This document shows, piece after piece, positions 46,373-54,551 of a stretch of 64,000 nucleotides of DNA. Origin of the DNA: Rhodococcus sp. CH91 (GTDB lineage: Bacteria > Actinomycetota > Actinomycetes > Mycobacteriales > Mycobacteriaceae); assembly GCF_022554085.1 (NCBI RefSeq), contig NZ_JAKFYR010000009.1, positions 62,001 to 126,000 of the forward strand. Reading direction: 5' to 3'. Within the stretch, counting starts at the first letter, position 1, and each line of letters opens with the position of its first letter. Under the pieces are notes generated by a model. That model was not told the DNA's origin, ran no database searches, and saw only the letters and a program-made list of their open reading frames with translations. The position numbers and the translations under genes were made by a program.

Positions 46373-46990
46373 ATGACGAGTTCCGGTATCCGAGCTGGTG
46401 CGATCCCCGTCGAGCACCCCGCGAAGGGTTCTGCTCTCGTACGGTCGGTACTGCGCCGCTGGCCGAGCCTCGTCGGTGTGGCCGCGGCTGTCTTCCTCCT
46501 CGCCGGCGGTACCGATTTCCCGGCGGTCCTCACGGGGGCAGCGCTCGTCTACCTCGGCGCGGCCCTGCTGGGGCGTCGCGGATCGGCGTGGCCGCTCTTC
46601 CTCGGCACCGTCGTGGCACTCGTGGCCGCACAGCTCGTTGCCGATGCTCTCGGCGTACCGCTCGAGGTCACCGTGCTCATGCTCGCGCTCGGTGTCGCCG
46701 GCGCCCTCTACGCGGCCGTGCGCACACCGGCGGGCCGGGCGATGATCGTCGGGCCGTCGGCCGTGGCCATGCTCGGCTTCGGTGCCGTCGGGGTCGTTGC
46801 GGTCCTCGCCACTCCTGTCGTGGGGGGAGTGATCGTCGGGCTGGGCCTGCTCGGCCACGCCGCCTGGGATTACCGGCACTTCCGCCGGAACACGGTGGTC
46901 TCGCGCTCGCTGGCGGAGTTCTGCGGTGTGCTCGACACCCTGCTGGGTGTGGCGGTCGTCGTTCTCGCCGTGACGGGTGCGCTCTCCTGA
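46373..46990 (+). CDS. Membrane protein controlled by divergent TetR
   Basis: Protein of 205 aa with about six hydrophobic helices (for example VGVAAAVFLLAGG, AVLTGAALVYLGAALLG, PLFLGTVVALVAAQLVADALG, MLALGVAGALYAAV, VAMLGFGAVGVVAVLATPVVGGVIVGLGLLG, LLGVAVVVLAVTGAL) and a polar loop with HAAWDYRHFRRNTVVSRSLAEFC. No family recognised; often such TetR-paired proteins respond to envelope-active compounds. ATG with AAGGGGAG upstream. Confidence 0.78.
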   Translation: MTSSGIRAGAIPVEHPAKGSALVRSVLRRWPSLVGVAAAVFLLAGGTDFPAVLTGAALVYLGAALLGRRGSAWPLFLGTVVALVAAQLVADALGVPLEVTVLMLALGVAGALYAAVRTPAGRAMIVGPSAVAMLGFGAVGVVAVLATPVVGGVIVGLGLLGHAAWDYRHFRRNTVVSRSLAEFCGVLDTLLGVAVVVLAVTGALS

Positions 46991-47003
46991 GCGGGGGAGC
47001 CGA

Positions 47004-47741
47004 TCAGACGGGGGCAGCGTCGCCGAAGGTCATTCTCAGCTCCGCGATGGTCGACGTCGCGATCGCGCGCTTCGGAAGGTCCAGGCTCCGCAGTTCCTCG
47101 GCGATCGGGTGGTGCCCGAGCCGCAGATCCGCTCCGCCAAGGCGGGCCCGGACCCCGGCGGGGTTCATGTCCCAGGTCGTCCGGCGGGTCACGCCATCGA
47201 GGTGCGAATACGCCGCGAGCGATGCCGCGATCCCCTTTCCGGGAACGGGAATTCCCGGGGCGATCGTCAGGTCGGCGATAGCTTCGCCGTCCGCGGAGAC
47301 CGAACCCCGCCGGGTAGCGCTGTGATGATCGGTCTCGAAATCGGCCAGGGACTTGGGGAAACCCCAGATGCCGCGTCCGGCGGCAAGAGTGAATTCGCCG
47401 TCGACGGGCAGGCGATGGATGAGTGCGCCGGCACCGCCCGTGACCAGGCTGCGCAGATCCTGCACGACGGAACCGCCGGGCCGTTCGTGATCGCGGACGA
47501 GGAAGCACACCCCGAACTCGTTGTACGGTCCGAGATCACCGTCGACGTAATCGACGAACACGAGAGTGCAGATCCCGCGGCCCGGCCGGAACTGCAGGAT
47601 CTCCAGCCCGGTGGGGTCGGCCAGCTCCTGTGCGGCCTGTGCCGGAACGGAGAACATCGCCATGAACGCCGTCGCGGTACGCACCTGCACCGGCATCGCG
47701 ATCTGTTGTCCGAGGACCTGATGCGTGATCGTCTCGCTCAT
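47004..47741 (-). CDS. Acetoacetate decarboxylase-fold protein
   Basis: ADC-superfamily protein of 245 aa. The pattern MPVQVRTATAFMAMFSVPAQAAQ, PGRGICTLVFVDYVDGDLGPYNEFGVCFLV, HRLPVDGEFTLAAGRGIWGFPKSLADFE is typical; the GFPK Lys is in the position of the catalytic Schiff-base Lys of acetoacetate decarboxylase. ATG at 47741 with AAAGGGCAG upstream. A KstR-like box 39 nt upstream suggests it belongs to the sterol regulon; substrate unknown. Confidence 0.78.
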   Translation of the reverse strand: MSETITHQVLGQQIAMPVQVRTATAFMAMFSVPAQAAQELADPTGLEILQFRPGRGICTLVFVDYVDGDLGPYNEFGVCFLVRDHERPGGSVVQDLRSLVTGGAGALIHRLPVDGEFTLAAGRGIWGFPKSLADFETDHHSATRRGSVSADGEAIADLTIAPGIPVPGKGIAASLAAYSHLDGVTRRTTWDMNPAGVRARLGGADLRLGHHPIAEELRSLDLPKRAIATSTIAELRMTFGDAAPV

Positions 47742-47780
47742 CGCTGCCCTTTCGGGATGGAACGTGCGTACTCCGACAAT

Positions 47781-47794
47781 GAGAACACGTTCCA
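47781..47794. promoter_or_regulatory. KstR-like box upstream of the ADC-fold gene
   Basis: GAGAACACGTTCCA: the GAACACGTTC core is perfect, but the outer bases deviate from TAGAACnnGTTCTA. 39 nt before the ATG on the minus strand. Confidence 0.7.
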
Positions 47795-47811
47795 CTCCCG
47801 GGCGGAAGGGA

Positions 47812-48687
47812 TCAGTCCGGTGCGCCCATGTTCATCTCGTCCGGATGCATCCCGACGCGGACCCCGTCGTCGAGGGTGGCGAGCTCGCTGAGGTCGAGGT
47901 CGTCGAGCTCGAAATCGAAGACGTCGATGTTCTGGCTGATCCGTTCCTCGTGCACCGACTTCGGGATGACCACGAGGCCGTTCTGCAGGTGCCAGCGGAT
48001 CAGGACCTGTGCCGGGGACTTGCTGTGCCGGTCCGCGATGCGCGTGACGATGGGGTCGACGAGCAGGGTGTTCGGCTTGGAGTTCGGGCCCCACCCCGAG
48101 TTGCTCGTGCCGCCGAGCGGACTCCACGACTCGACGACGATGCCGTGCTCGTTCGCGAACTCGCGGATCTCGTTCTGGGGTAGATGCGGATGCAACTCCA
48201 CCTGATCGACCGCGGGCAGCATGCCACCGCGGTCGATCAGCAGTTGCAGGTGGTGCGGCTCGAAATTGCACACACCGACGGCCTTCGCGCGGCCCGACTC
48301 GGCGATCTTCTCCAGTGCGTCCCAGGTGCGCAGCAGACGTTCCCGGTTCTGCAGGGGCCAGTGGATCAGGTACAGATCGACGTAGTCGGTACCGAGCTTC
48401 TTCATGCTCGCGTCGAACGCCTGCAGCGCCTGTTCGTAACCCTGATCTGCGTTCCACAGCTTGGTCGTGACGAACACGTCCTCGCGCGGCACCGATGCCG
48501 AGGCGAGTGCACGGCCGACACCCTCCTCGTTGCCGTAGGCCGCAGCGGTGTCGATGTGCCGGTAACCGGCCTCGTCGATCGCGTAACGGACGGCGCGTTC
48601 GGTCTCGTCGTTGGTGGCCTGCCAGACTCCCAGGCCCAGCTGCGGGATCGTCGTTCCGGAATTCAGCGTGATTTCGGGAGTTGTCAT
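47812..48687 (-). CDS. Aldo/keto reductase
   Basis: NADPH-dependent aldo/keto reductase of 291 aa, (alpha/beta)8 barrel. The tetrad is visible: Asp in GYRHIDTAAAYGNEEGVG, Tyr51-like in AAYGNE, Lys in VFVTTKLWNADQGYE, His in LYLIHWPLQNRE; the C-terminal VIPKSVHEERISQNIDVFDFEL is the cofactor phosphate motif. Resembles 2,5-diketo-D-gluconate reductase-type AKRs. Stands upstream of the ADC-fold gene on the same strand but separated from it by its own stop and the KstR-like box is downstream of it, so it is probably independent. Confidence 0.87.
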   Translation of the reverse strand: MTTPEITLNSGTTIPQLGLGVWQATNDETERAVRYAIDEAGYRHIDTAAAYGNEEGVGRALASASVPREDVFVTTKLWNADQGYEQALQAFDASMKKLGTDYVDLYLIHWPLQNRERLLRTWDALEKIAESGRAKAVGVCNFEPHHLQLLIDRGGMLPAVDQVELHPHLPQNEIREFANEHGIVVESWSPLGGTSNSGWGPNSKPNTLLVDPIVTRIADRHSKSPAQVLIRWHLQNGLVVIPKSVHEERISQNIDVFDFELDDLDLSELATLDDGVRVGMHPDEMNMGAPD

Positions 48688-48895
48688 CCATCCAGGCTAA
48701 CCGCGCAGCCGGCACCTCGCGGAGCCTGCGCCGAAGGTGTCGACCATGCCGCCGTCGACGCTTCGCTTTCCATGTCCCCCGGCTTCGAGGGGCGGAAATG
48801 CCGAACGCCACCCCGAACCGTGCGGTGGTGCGGCACGGACTTCGAGGTGGCGAACCGGTGGCATCGAGCAGCGGCGCTCGGTCAGGGTGGTGGGG

Positions 48896-49945
48896 TCACA
48901 CCGCGATCGCGTGCAGATAGCGGTGCGGTGCCCCGAAGAGCTGAGCCGTGCCGTGGGCACGCTTGAAGTACAACTGCGCGTCGTGCTCCCAGGTGATGGC
49001 GATGCCGCCGTGAAGCTGGATCGCTTCCGCGGTGACCTGCGAGAGGGCTTCGGAGCAGTAGATCTTCGCGGCGTAGGCGTCCTGCGGGTCCTGGGACAGA
49101 GCCGCGGCGTAGGACATCGACCGGGCTGTCTCCACCAGGGCGTACATGTCGGCCATCCGATGCTTGAGCGCCTGGAACGAACCGATCACGCGTCCGAACT
49201 GCTTCCGGTTCTTCGCATACTCGACCGTCAGATCCAGTGCGGCCTGAGCTGCGCCGACCTGCTCTGCGGAGACCGCCACGATCGCGGCGGCACGCAGCCG
49301 CTCGAGGAGATCGGGGGAGGACGGGATCCGGGTGGCGGTCACCGCCGAGAACGACACCTCGGCGAGAGCGCGAGTCGGGTCCATGGTCGGAACGCGACGA
49401 CGCGTGATCCCGTCCACTGCGGCGCCGACCTCGAACAGTGCGACGTCGTCACCGTCGAGCGCGAGCACGAGCAGTGTGTCGGCGACGTCGCCGCCGAGCA
49501 CGTAATGGGCTGTCCCGGTGAGCGTGTCGCCCTCGGCCACGACTCCCGGCTTGTCCCAGCCGAATTCGGAAGCCCAGCACACCGCCACGATCTCGCCCGC
49601 CGCGATGCCCGGCAACAGGCGGCCGGCGGCAGCGGCGTCTCCGGACAGCAGCAACGTCTGCGCTGCCAGCACCGCGGAACCGAGGAACGGCGTGGGGGCC
49701 AGGGCACGGCCCAGTTCCTCGAGGACGACGTGGGTTTCGGCAGCCGACGCCCCGATACCGTCGTACTCCTCGGGGATGGCCAGGGCCGCCACACCGATCT
49801 GCTCGACGAGCATCGACCACAGATCGGCGTCGAAACCGTTCTCGGATGCGATCGCGCTGCGGACCGCCGCGGAATCGGAGTGCTTGGCGAGCAGGGTGCG
49901 CACCGATTCCCGCAGGGCGGCGCGTTCCTCCGTCTCGAAAGTCAT
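48896..49945 (-). CDS. fadE33: Acyl-CoA dehydrogenase FadE33-like
   Basis: ACAD of 349 aa, last gene of the leftward KstR2-type operon and in the position of Rv3564. Segments: LAIPEEYDGIGASAAETHVVLEELGRALAPTPFLGS, TVEYAKNRKQFGRVIGSFQALKHRMADMY and QLHGGIAITWEHDAQLYFKRAHGTAQLFG. It lacks the middle-domain loop length of classical ACADs, as do heteromeric steroid ACAD subunits. ATG overlaps the fadE32 stop (ATGA). A 208-nt stretch to the aldo/keto reductase follows, without a recognisable gene. Confidence 0.87.
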   Translation of the reverse strand: MTFETEERAALRESVRTLLAKHSDSAAVRSAIASENGFDADLWSMLVEQIGVAALAIPEEYDGIGASAAETHVVLEELGRALAPTPFLGSAVLAAQTLLLSGDAAAAGRLLPGIAAGEIVAVCWASEFGWDKPGVVAEGDTLTGTAHYVLGGDVADTLLVLALDGDDVALFEVGAAVDGITRRRVPTMDPTRALAEVSFSAVTATRIPSSPDLLERLRAAAIVAVSAEQVGAAQAALDLTVEYAKNRKQFGRVIGSFQALKHRMADMYALVETARSMSYAAALSQDPQDAYAAKIYCSEALSQVTAEAIQLHGGIAITWEHDAQLYFKRAHGTAQLFGAPHRYLHAIAV

Positions 49946-50934
49946 GACGTAGCTCCGGACTTCTCGTTCTCCGCTGCTTCGAGAGCATCGACGACCCGCG
50001 CGCGATGTGCATCGGGCGTGCCCCACGCAGTGATCAGGGCGCGGACCTTGGTGATCCACAGCGACAGGTCGTACTCCTGCGTGTAACCGATGGCACCGTG
50101 CACCTGCAGGGCGGTGCGGGCGGCCAGATAGGCGGCGTCGCCGCAGGCTACCTTCGCCGCCGAGACGTCCCGCGAGGCGGTGGGCAGTTCGTCACGCACC
50201 GCTACGGCCGCGCCGTGCAGCAGGGGCCGGGCCATCTCGAGCGCGACCGCCACCTCGGCGAGGTGGTGTTTGACCGCCTGGAAGGATCCGATGGCGCGAC
50301 CGAACTGCTTGCGCTGCTGCGCGTACTCGACCGTGGTGTCGAGCAGCGTCCGGCCGAGACCCTGCAACTGGGCGGCTGCGGCGAGCACACCGATGTCGAA
50401 AGCCGCCGCGGTGTCGACGGAGCCGAGATGCTCCTGCGCCGAGAGCGGGAAGAGCCGGCGCGACCGGTCGACCGATTCGCGTGCGTCTCCCGCCGAGCCC
50501 GTCGACACGTTTCCGTCGGCGACGTGCAGGACGAGATCGGCGACGTGCGCGTCCACCGCGTAGGGAACGTGCGGGAGCATCGCGACCGTGGCGAGAGAAC
50601 CCGCGGCGAGCGGTGCGAGCCGTTCGGGAGCGGTGGCGGCGAGCAGAGCGGGGGCCACCGCGACCGTCTCGACGACGGGGCCCGGTACCGCGTGGCGGCC
50701 GAGCTGCTCGACGGCGACGACGAGATCGACCGCGTCGGCGCCGAGACCGTCGTGGTCCTCGGCCACGAGCAGGCCGTTGACGCCCGTTTCGGCGAGTCGC
50801 TGCCACACCTGCAGGCCGGGCGCCGTGTCGCCGTCGTTCCAGGCGCGGATCACGGCGGGCATGTCCGATTTGGTGAGCAGGGCATCGATACTGGACGCGA
50901 AGTCCTCATGGGACTCGTCGAGTGCGAATCTCAT
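49942..50934 (-). CDS. fadE32: Acyl-CoA dehydrogenase FadE32-like
   Basis: ACAD of 330 aa in the position of Rv3563. Segments: LLVAEDHDGLGADAVDLVVAVEQLGRHAVPGPVVET, TVEYAQQRKQFGRAIGSFQAVKHHLAEVAVALEMARPLL and QVHGAIGYTQEYDLSLWITKVRAL. Probably forms mixed complexes with FadE31 and/or FadE33, as for other steroid ACADs encoded in adjacent genes; acts after C/D-ring opening. Overlaps both neighbours by 4 nt. Confidence 0.87.
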   Translation of the reverse strand: MRFALDESHEDFASSIDALLTKSDMPAVIRAWNDGDTAPGLQVWQRLAETGVNGLLVAEDHDGLGADAVDLVVAVEQLGRHAVPGPVVETVAVAPALLAATAPERLAPLAAGSLATVAMLPHVPYAVDAHVADLVLHVADGNVSTGSAGDARESVDRSRRLFPLSAQEHLGSVDTAAAFDIGVLAAAAQLQGLGRTLLDTTVEYAQQRKQFGRAIGSFQAVKHHLAEVAVALEMARPLLHGAAVAVRDELPTASRDVSAAKVACGDAAYLAARTALQVHGAIGYTQEYDLSLWITKVRALITAWGTPDAHRARVVDALEAAENEKSGATS

Positions 50935-52091
50935 CGGTCACCCCTCGGAAGGCCGAGCAGCCGCTCGGCGATGACGTTCTTCTGGATTTCGTTGGTGCCG
51001 GCGTAGATCGGTCCCGACAGGGAGAACAGGTAACCGTCGGTCCAGCCGTCGACGAGCTCGGCGTCGGGACCCTGCAGGTCGAGCGCGGTCTCGTGAGCGG
51101 CGATGTCCCAGTCGGACCAGAACACCTTGTTGATCGACGATTCGGCGCCGAGCTGCCCGCCGCTCCGCAGGCGGGTCACGGTGGCCCAGGTCGACAGCTC
51201 GTAGGCACGAGCGCCGATCCAGGCGTCGGCGACCCGGTTGCGGAGAGCGGGATCGCCGTGGAGGGCGGACTCGCGGTAGCTGCGGAGCAGCCGGTCGGTG
51301 GCCGCGAGGAAGCGTCCCGGTGCGCGCAGCGACAGCCCACGCTCGTTCGACGCCGTGCTCATCGCGACGCGCCAGCCCTCGTTCACACGGCCGATGACGC
51401 CGGATTCGCCGGGCTTCTCGGGATCGTCGGGCACGAAGACGTCCTCGAGGAAGATCTCCGCGAAGCCCGGTTCACCGTCGAGCTGCGGGATGGGGCGGAC
51501 GGTGACCCCTTCGGCGCGCAGGTCGAACATGAAGTAGGTGATTCCCTTGTGACGCTGGGCCTCCGGATCGGACCGGAACAGACCGAAGCCCATGTCGGCG
51601 TAGGAGGCGCGCGAGCTCCACGTCTTCTGGCCGTTGAGCAGCCATCCGCCGTCGACCTTCGTGGCTGTCGAGCGCAGCGACGCGAGGTCCGAACCGGATT
51701 CCGGCTCCGACCAGGCCTGCGCCCAGATGTCGTCGGCACGGGCCATGCGGGGCATGATGCGGGCGAGCTGTTCGGGGTTCGCGTGCTCGAACAGGGTGGG
51801 TGCGAGCAGGAAGATGCCGTTCTGGCTCACGCGTCCCGGTGCGCCCGAACGGTAGTACTCCTCCTCGAAGACCACCCACTGCTCGAGCGTCGCGTCGCGG
51901 CCACCGAGTTCCTCGGGCCACGAGACGACGGACAGCCGTGCGTCGGCGAGACGTCGTTCCCATTCGCGGTGCTGTTCGAAGCCTTCCGCGGTGTCCATGG
52001 ACTTCAGCGGTGTGCTGGGAACGTTCGCCTCGAGGAAGGCGCGCACTTCGTCGCGGAACGCGACGGTGGCATCGTCGAGTTCGAGATTCAC
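50931..52091 (-). CDS. fadE31: Acyl-CoA dehydrogenase FadE31-like
   Basis: ACAD of 386 aa in the position of Rv3562. Complete ACAD pattern: VVSWPEELGGRDATLEQWVVFEEEYYRSGAPGRV, AQAWSEPESGSDLASLRSTATKVDGGWLLNGQKTWSSRASYADMGFGLFR, and the C-terminal SGPIYAGTNEIQKNVIAERLLGLPR. GTG at 52091 (VNLELDD) shares its first base with the TAG of the upstream crotonase gene and follows AGGAAGGG. Confidence 0.88.
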   Translation of the reverse strand: MNLELDDATVAFRDEVRAFLEANVPSTPLKSMDTAEGFEQHREWERRLADARLSVVSWPEELGGRDATLEQWVVFEEEYYRSGAPGRVSQNGIFLLAPTLFEHANPEQLARIMPRMARADDIWAQAWSEPESGSDLASLRSTATKVDGGWLLNGQKTWSSRASYADMGFGLFRSDPEAQRHKGITYFMFDLRAEGVTVRPIPQLDGEPGFAEIFLEDVFVPDDPEKPGESGVIGRVNEGWRVAMSTASNERGLSLRAPGRFLAATDRLLRSYRESALHGDPALRNRVADAWIGARAYELSTWATVTRLRSGGQLGAESSINKVFWSDWDIAAHETALDLQGPDAELVDGWTDGYLFSLSGPIYAGTNEIQKNVIAERLLGLPRGDR

Positions 52092-52963
52092 TACTTGGAC
52101 CCTTCCTGGACCGGGCGCGCGCTCGCGGCCATCGACTTGGCGTTCATGCCGCCGAGGGAGTCGGTGCCGACCTCGGCGTTGTACGAATGAGCGAAGTGGT
52201 GCAGACCGAACACCGAGTCCATGCCGTTGCGCATGCCCATCTGGTCCTCGCACTGGTTGACGGCGCGCTTGGTGAGCGCGAGCCCGAAGCGCGGCATCTC
52301 CGCGATGCGGGCGGCGAGGGCGAGCGTCTCGGACTCGAGCTGCTCACGCGGAACCACGCGGTTGACCATGCCGACCTCGTACGCACGCTGCGCCGAGAAG
52401 CGGTCGCCGGTGTAGAGGATCTCCTTCGCGAAGCGCGTGCCGAGAACCCACGGGTGGGCGAAGTACTCGACGCCCGGGATGCCCATGCGCACGACCGGAT
52501 CGGAGAAGAAGGCGTCCTCCGAGGCGACGATGAGATCGCACACCCACGCGAGCATCAGGCCGCCGGCGATGCAGGCACCCTGCACGGAGGCGATGGTGGG
52601 CTTGGGAATCTCGCGCCAGCGACGGCACATCCCGAGATAGACCTCCATCTCCCGGGCGTAGCGCTGGTCGCCGCCTTCCTTGTCGACGTGGTCCCACCAC
52701 ATGACGGCTTTGTTGTCGTAGTGCACGTGGTGGTCGCGGCCAGGGGTGCCCAGATCGTGTCCGGCGGAGAAGTGCTTGCCGTTGCCGGCGAGCACGATCA
52801 CCTTCACCTCGTCGTCCTCGACGGCCTTCTCGAAGGCCGCGTCGAGTGCATAGGTCATGACCGAGTTCTGGGCGTTGCGGTAGTCGGGGCGATTCAGGGT
52901 GACGATCGCGACGCCGTCGCGCACCTCGTAGGTGACGACATCGGGCTCGTACGGGACGGTCAT
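52091..52963 (-). CDS. Crotonase-family protein with atypical active site
   Basis: Enoyl-CoA hydratase/isomerase fold, 290 aa: VAIVTLNRPDYRNAQNSVM, VIVLAGNGKHFSAGHDLG (first oxyanion NH), and PTIASVQGACIAGGLMLAWVCDLIVASEDAFFSDPVVRMGIPG. By comparison with rat crotonase, the two hydratase glutamates (E144 in GGGCELA, E164 in QPE) are replaced by Met (AGGLMLAW) and Val (SDPVVRMG), so ordinary hydration is unlikely. An insert of about 30 residues (TPGRDHHVHYDNKAVMWWDHVDKEGGD) follows the first motif. Located between fadD3 and fadE31, overlapping both genes slightly. Predicted partner in C/D-ring propionate degradation, reaction unknown. Confidence 0.84.
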   Translation of the reverse strand: MTVPYEPDVVTYEVRDGVAIVTLNRPDYRNAQNSVMTYALDAAFEKAVEDDEVKVIVLAGNGKHFSAGHDLGTPGRDHHVHYDNKAVMWWDHVDKEGGDQRYAREMEVYLGMCRRWREIPKPTIASVQGACIAGGLMLAWVCDLIVASEDAFFSDPVVRMGIPGVEYFAHPWVLGTRFAKEILYTGDRFSAQRAYEVGMVNRVVPREQLESETLALAARIAEMPRFGLALTKRAVNQCEDQMGMRNGMDSVFGLHHFAHSYNAEVGTDSLGGMNAKSMAASARPVQEGSK

Positions 52964-54507
52964 GACTTCTCCTCACGCAGAACGTTCTTCAGTACCTTGC
53001 CGGACGGATTTCGGGGCAGCGCATCGACGAACCGAACCGAGCGCGGTGCCTTGAAGTTGGCGAGTTTCTCTCTGGCATACGCGATCACGTCGTCTTCGGT
53101 GAGCGGATGTCCGTCCAGTGGGACGACGAACGCCCGTCCGACCTCTCCCATACGTTCGTCGGGGACACCGATCACGGCGACCTCGTGCACGCCCGGCAGG
53201 CGCAGGAGGGCCGCTTCGACCTCGGCGGGATACACGTTGAACCCACCGCTGATGTACATGTCCTTGAGGCGGTCGGTGATGTCGAGATAACCGCGGTCGT
53301 CGAGGACACCCACATCGCCGGTGTGGAGCCAGCCGTCCTCGTCGATCGCCTTGGCGGTGGCCTCGGGATCGTCGAGATAGCCGAGCATCACATTGGGGCC
53401 ACGCAGGAGGATCTCGCCCTTGTCGCCGATACGTACCTCGAAGTCGGCCGTGGCACGGCCGGACGAGTTCGACACGGTCACCGGATCGTCGTCGATGCGG
53501 CACATGGTCGCGACCACGGCCTCGGTCTGTCCGTACGCGGTGAGCACGGCGTCGAAGCTCAGTTCGTTCTGCATGCGTTCGACGAGGGAGACGGGCACCG
53601 GGGCGGCGCCCGTGACGGCCACCCGCAGGTTCGACATGTCGTAGTCGCCGCGGCGCGGGTGGTCGAGGATGCTCTGGTAGATCGTCGGTGCGCCGGGCAG
53701 CACGCTGATGCCCTCCTGCGCCACCATCGCCATGACCTTCTCGGTGTCGAAGACGGCCATGGGGACGACGGTGGAGCCCGCGAGCAGAGCGGCGACGAAG
53801 CCCGCCTTGTATCCGAAGCTGTGGAAGAACGGGTTGATGATCAGATAGTTGTCGTCGGGGGTGAGTGCGGCGCAGTCCGCCCAGGCCTGTGCGACACCGA
53901 TGAGCTGACGGTGCGCACTCAACACTCCCTTGCTGCGACCGGTCGTGCCCGAGGTGAAGAGGATGTCGCAGACGTCGTCGGGACGTACCGCCGATGCGCG
54001 CTCGTCCGCCTGCTCGAGCAGTCCGTCCGTGGCGAGGGCGAGGAAGTCCTCCCACCCGAACACGTCGTCGCTCGGAGTGTCGTTGCCGCCCAGCGGGATT
54101 TGTATCACCGTCGGAACATCGAGGTGAGGCGCGGCTTCGCGCAGGGCGGCGTACCGGTCGGTACCGAGGAAGTCGCCGGCGACGACGAGAGCGGCGGCCT
54201 GCACCCGCTCGACGATGTCGGCGGCCTCGCTGCCGGTGTACCGGGTGTTGACGGGGACGATGACGCCGCCCGCCCAGTGCGCGCCCAGTGCGGCGATCTC
54301 CCAGTGGAAGGTGTTGGGGGACCAGATCGCGACGCGCTCACCGGGTTGCAGGCCACGCGCCACGAGGGCGGCAGCGAAAACCCGGACGTGTTCGTGCAGT
54401 TGGGCGAAGCTCAATCGGGTGTCGCCGTCGACGAGCGCGCACCGGTCGGCGTGGTCGCGTGCGGCACGGATGAGGGCGGCCGGCGTGGTTCCGGGTGTTG
54501 TGTTCAC
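52960..54507 (-). CDS. fadD3: HIP-CoA ligase FadD3
   Basis: AMP-forming acyl-CoA synthetase of 515 aa. P-loop ILFTSGTTGRSKGVLSAH (about 170-187), TAYGQTEAVVATMC, GWLHTGDVGVLDDRGYLDITDRLKDMYISGGFNVYP and the C-terminal catalytic Lys in LPRNPSGKVLKNVL. By position (Rv3561, divergent from fadE30) it activates HIP, the C/D-ring propionate. GTG at 54507, 7 nt from the KstR2-type operator, with GGGAG upstream. First gene of a leftward five-gene operon. Confidence 0.92.
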   Translation of the reverse strand: MNTTPGTTPAALIRAARDHADRCALVDGDTRLSFAQLHEHVRVFAAALVARGLQPGERVAIWSPNTFHWEIAALGAHWAGGVIVPVNTRYTGSEAADIVERVQAAALVVAGDFLGTDRYAALREAAPHLDVPTVIQIPLGGNDTPSDDVFGWEDFLALATDGLLEQADERASAVRPDDVCDILFTSGTTGRSKGVLSAHRQLIGVAQAWADCAALTPDDNYLIINPFFHSFGYKAGFVAALLAGSTVVPMAVFDTEKVMAMVAQEGISVLPGAPTIYQSILDHPRRGDYDMSNLRVAVTGAAPVPVSLVERMQNELSFDAVLTAYGQTEAVVATMCRIDDDPVTVSNSSGRATADFEVRIGDKGEILLRGPNVMLGYLDDPEATAKAIDEDGWLHTGDVGVLDDRGYLDITDRLKDMYISGGFNVYPAEVEAALLRLPGVHEVAVIGVPDERMGEVGRAFVVPLDGHPLTEDDVIAYAREKLANFKAPRSVRFVDALPRNPSGKVLKNVLREEKS

Positions 54508-54514
54508 GTAGCTC

Positions 54515-54538
54515 CCTACCTAGCAATTGCTTGGTAGG
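54515..54538. promoter_or_regulatory. KstR2 operator between fadD3 and fadE30
   Basis: Near-perfect 24-bp inverted repeat: CCTACC arms, inner AGCAATTGCT, and GGTAGG, broken only at one pair of positions (T/T). It lies 7 nt from fadD3 and 13 nt from fadE30, so it controls both directions. The AGCAA/TTGCT core fits the reported KstR2 half-site AGCAAG imperfectly. Confidence 0.85.
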
Positions 54539-54551
54539 TTATCGTACAGAC

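Noticed and set aside
48688-48895. Gene in the 208-nt gap between fadE33 and the aldo/keto reductase
   Set aside because: Open frames here are short, lack ribosome sites and show no family features; nothing else was recognised.
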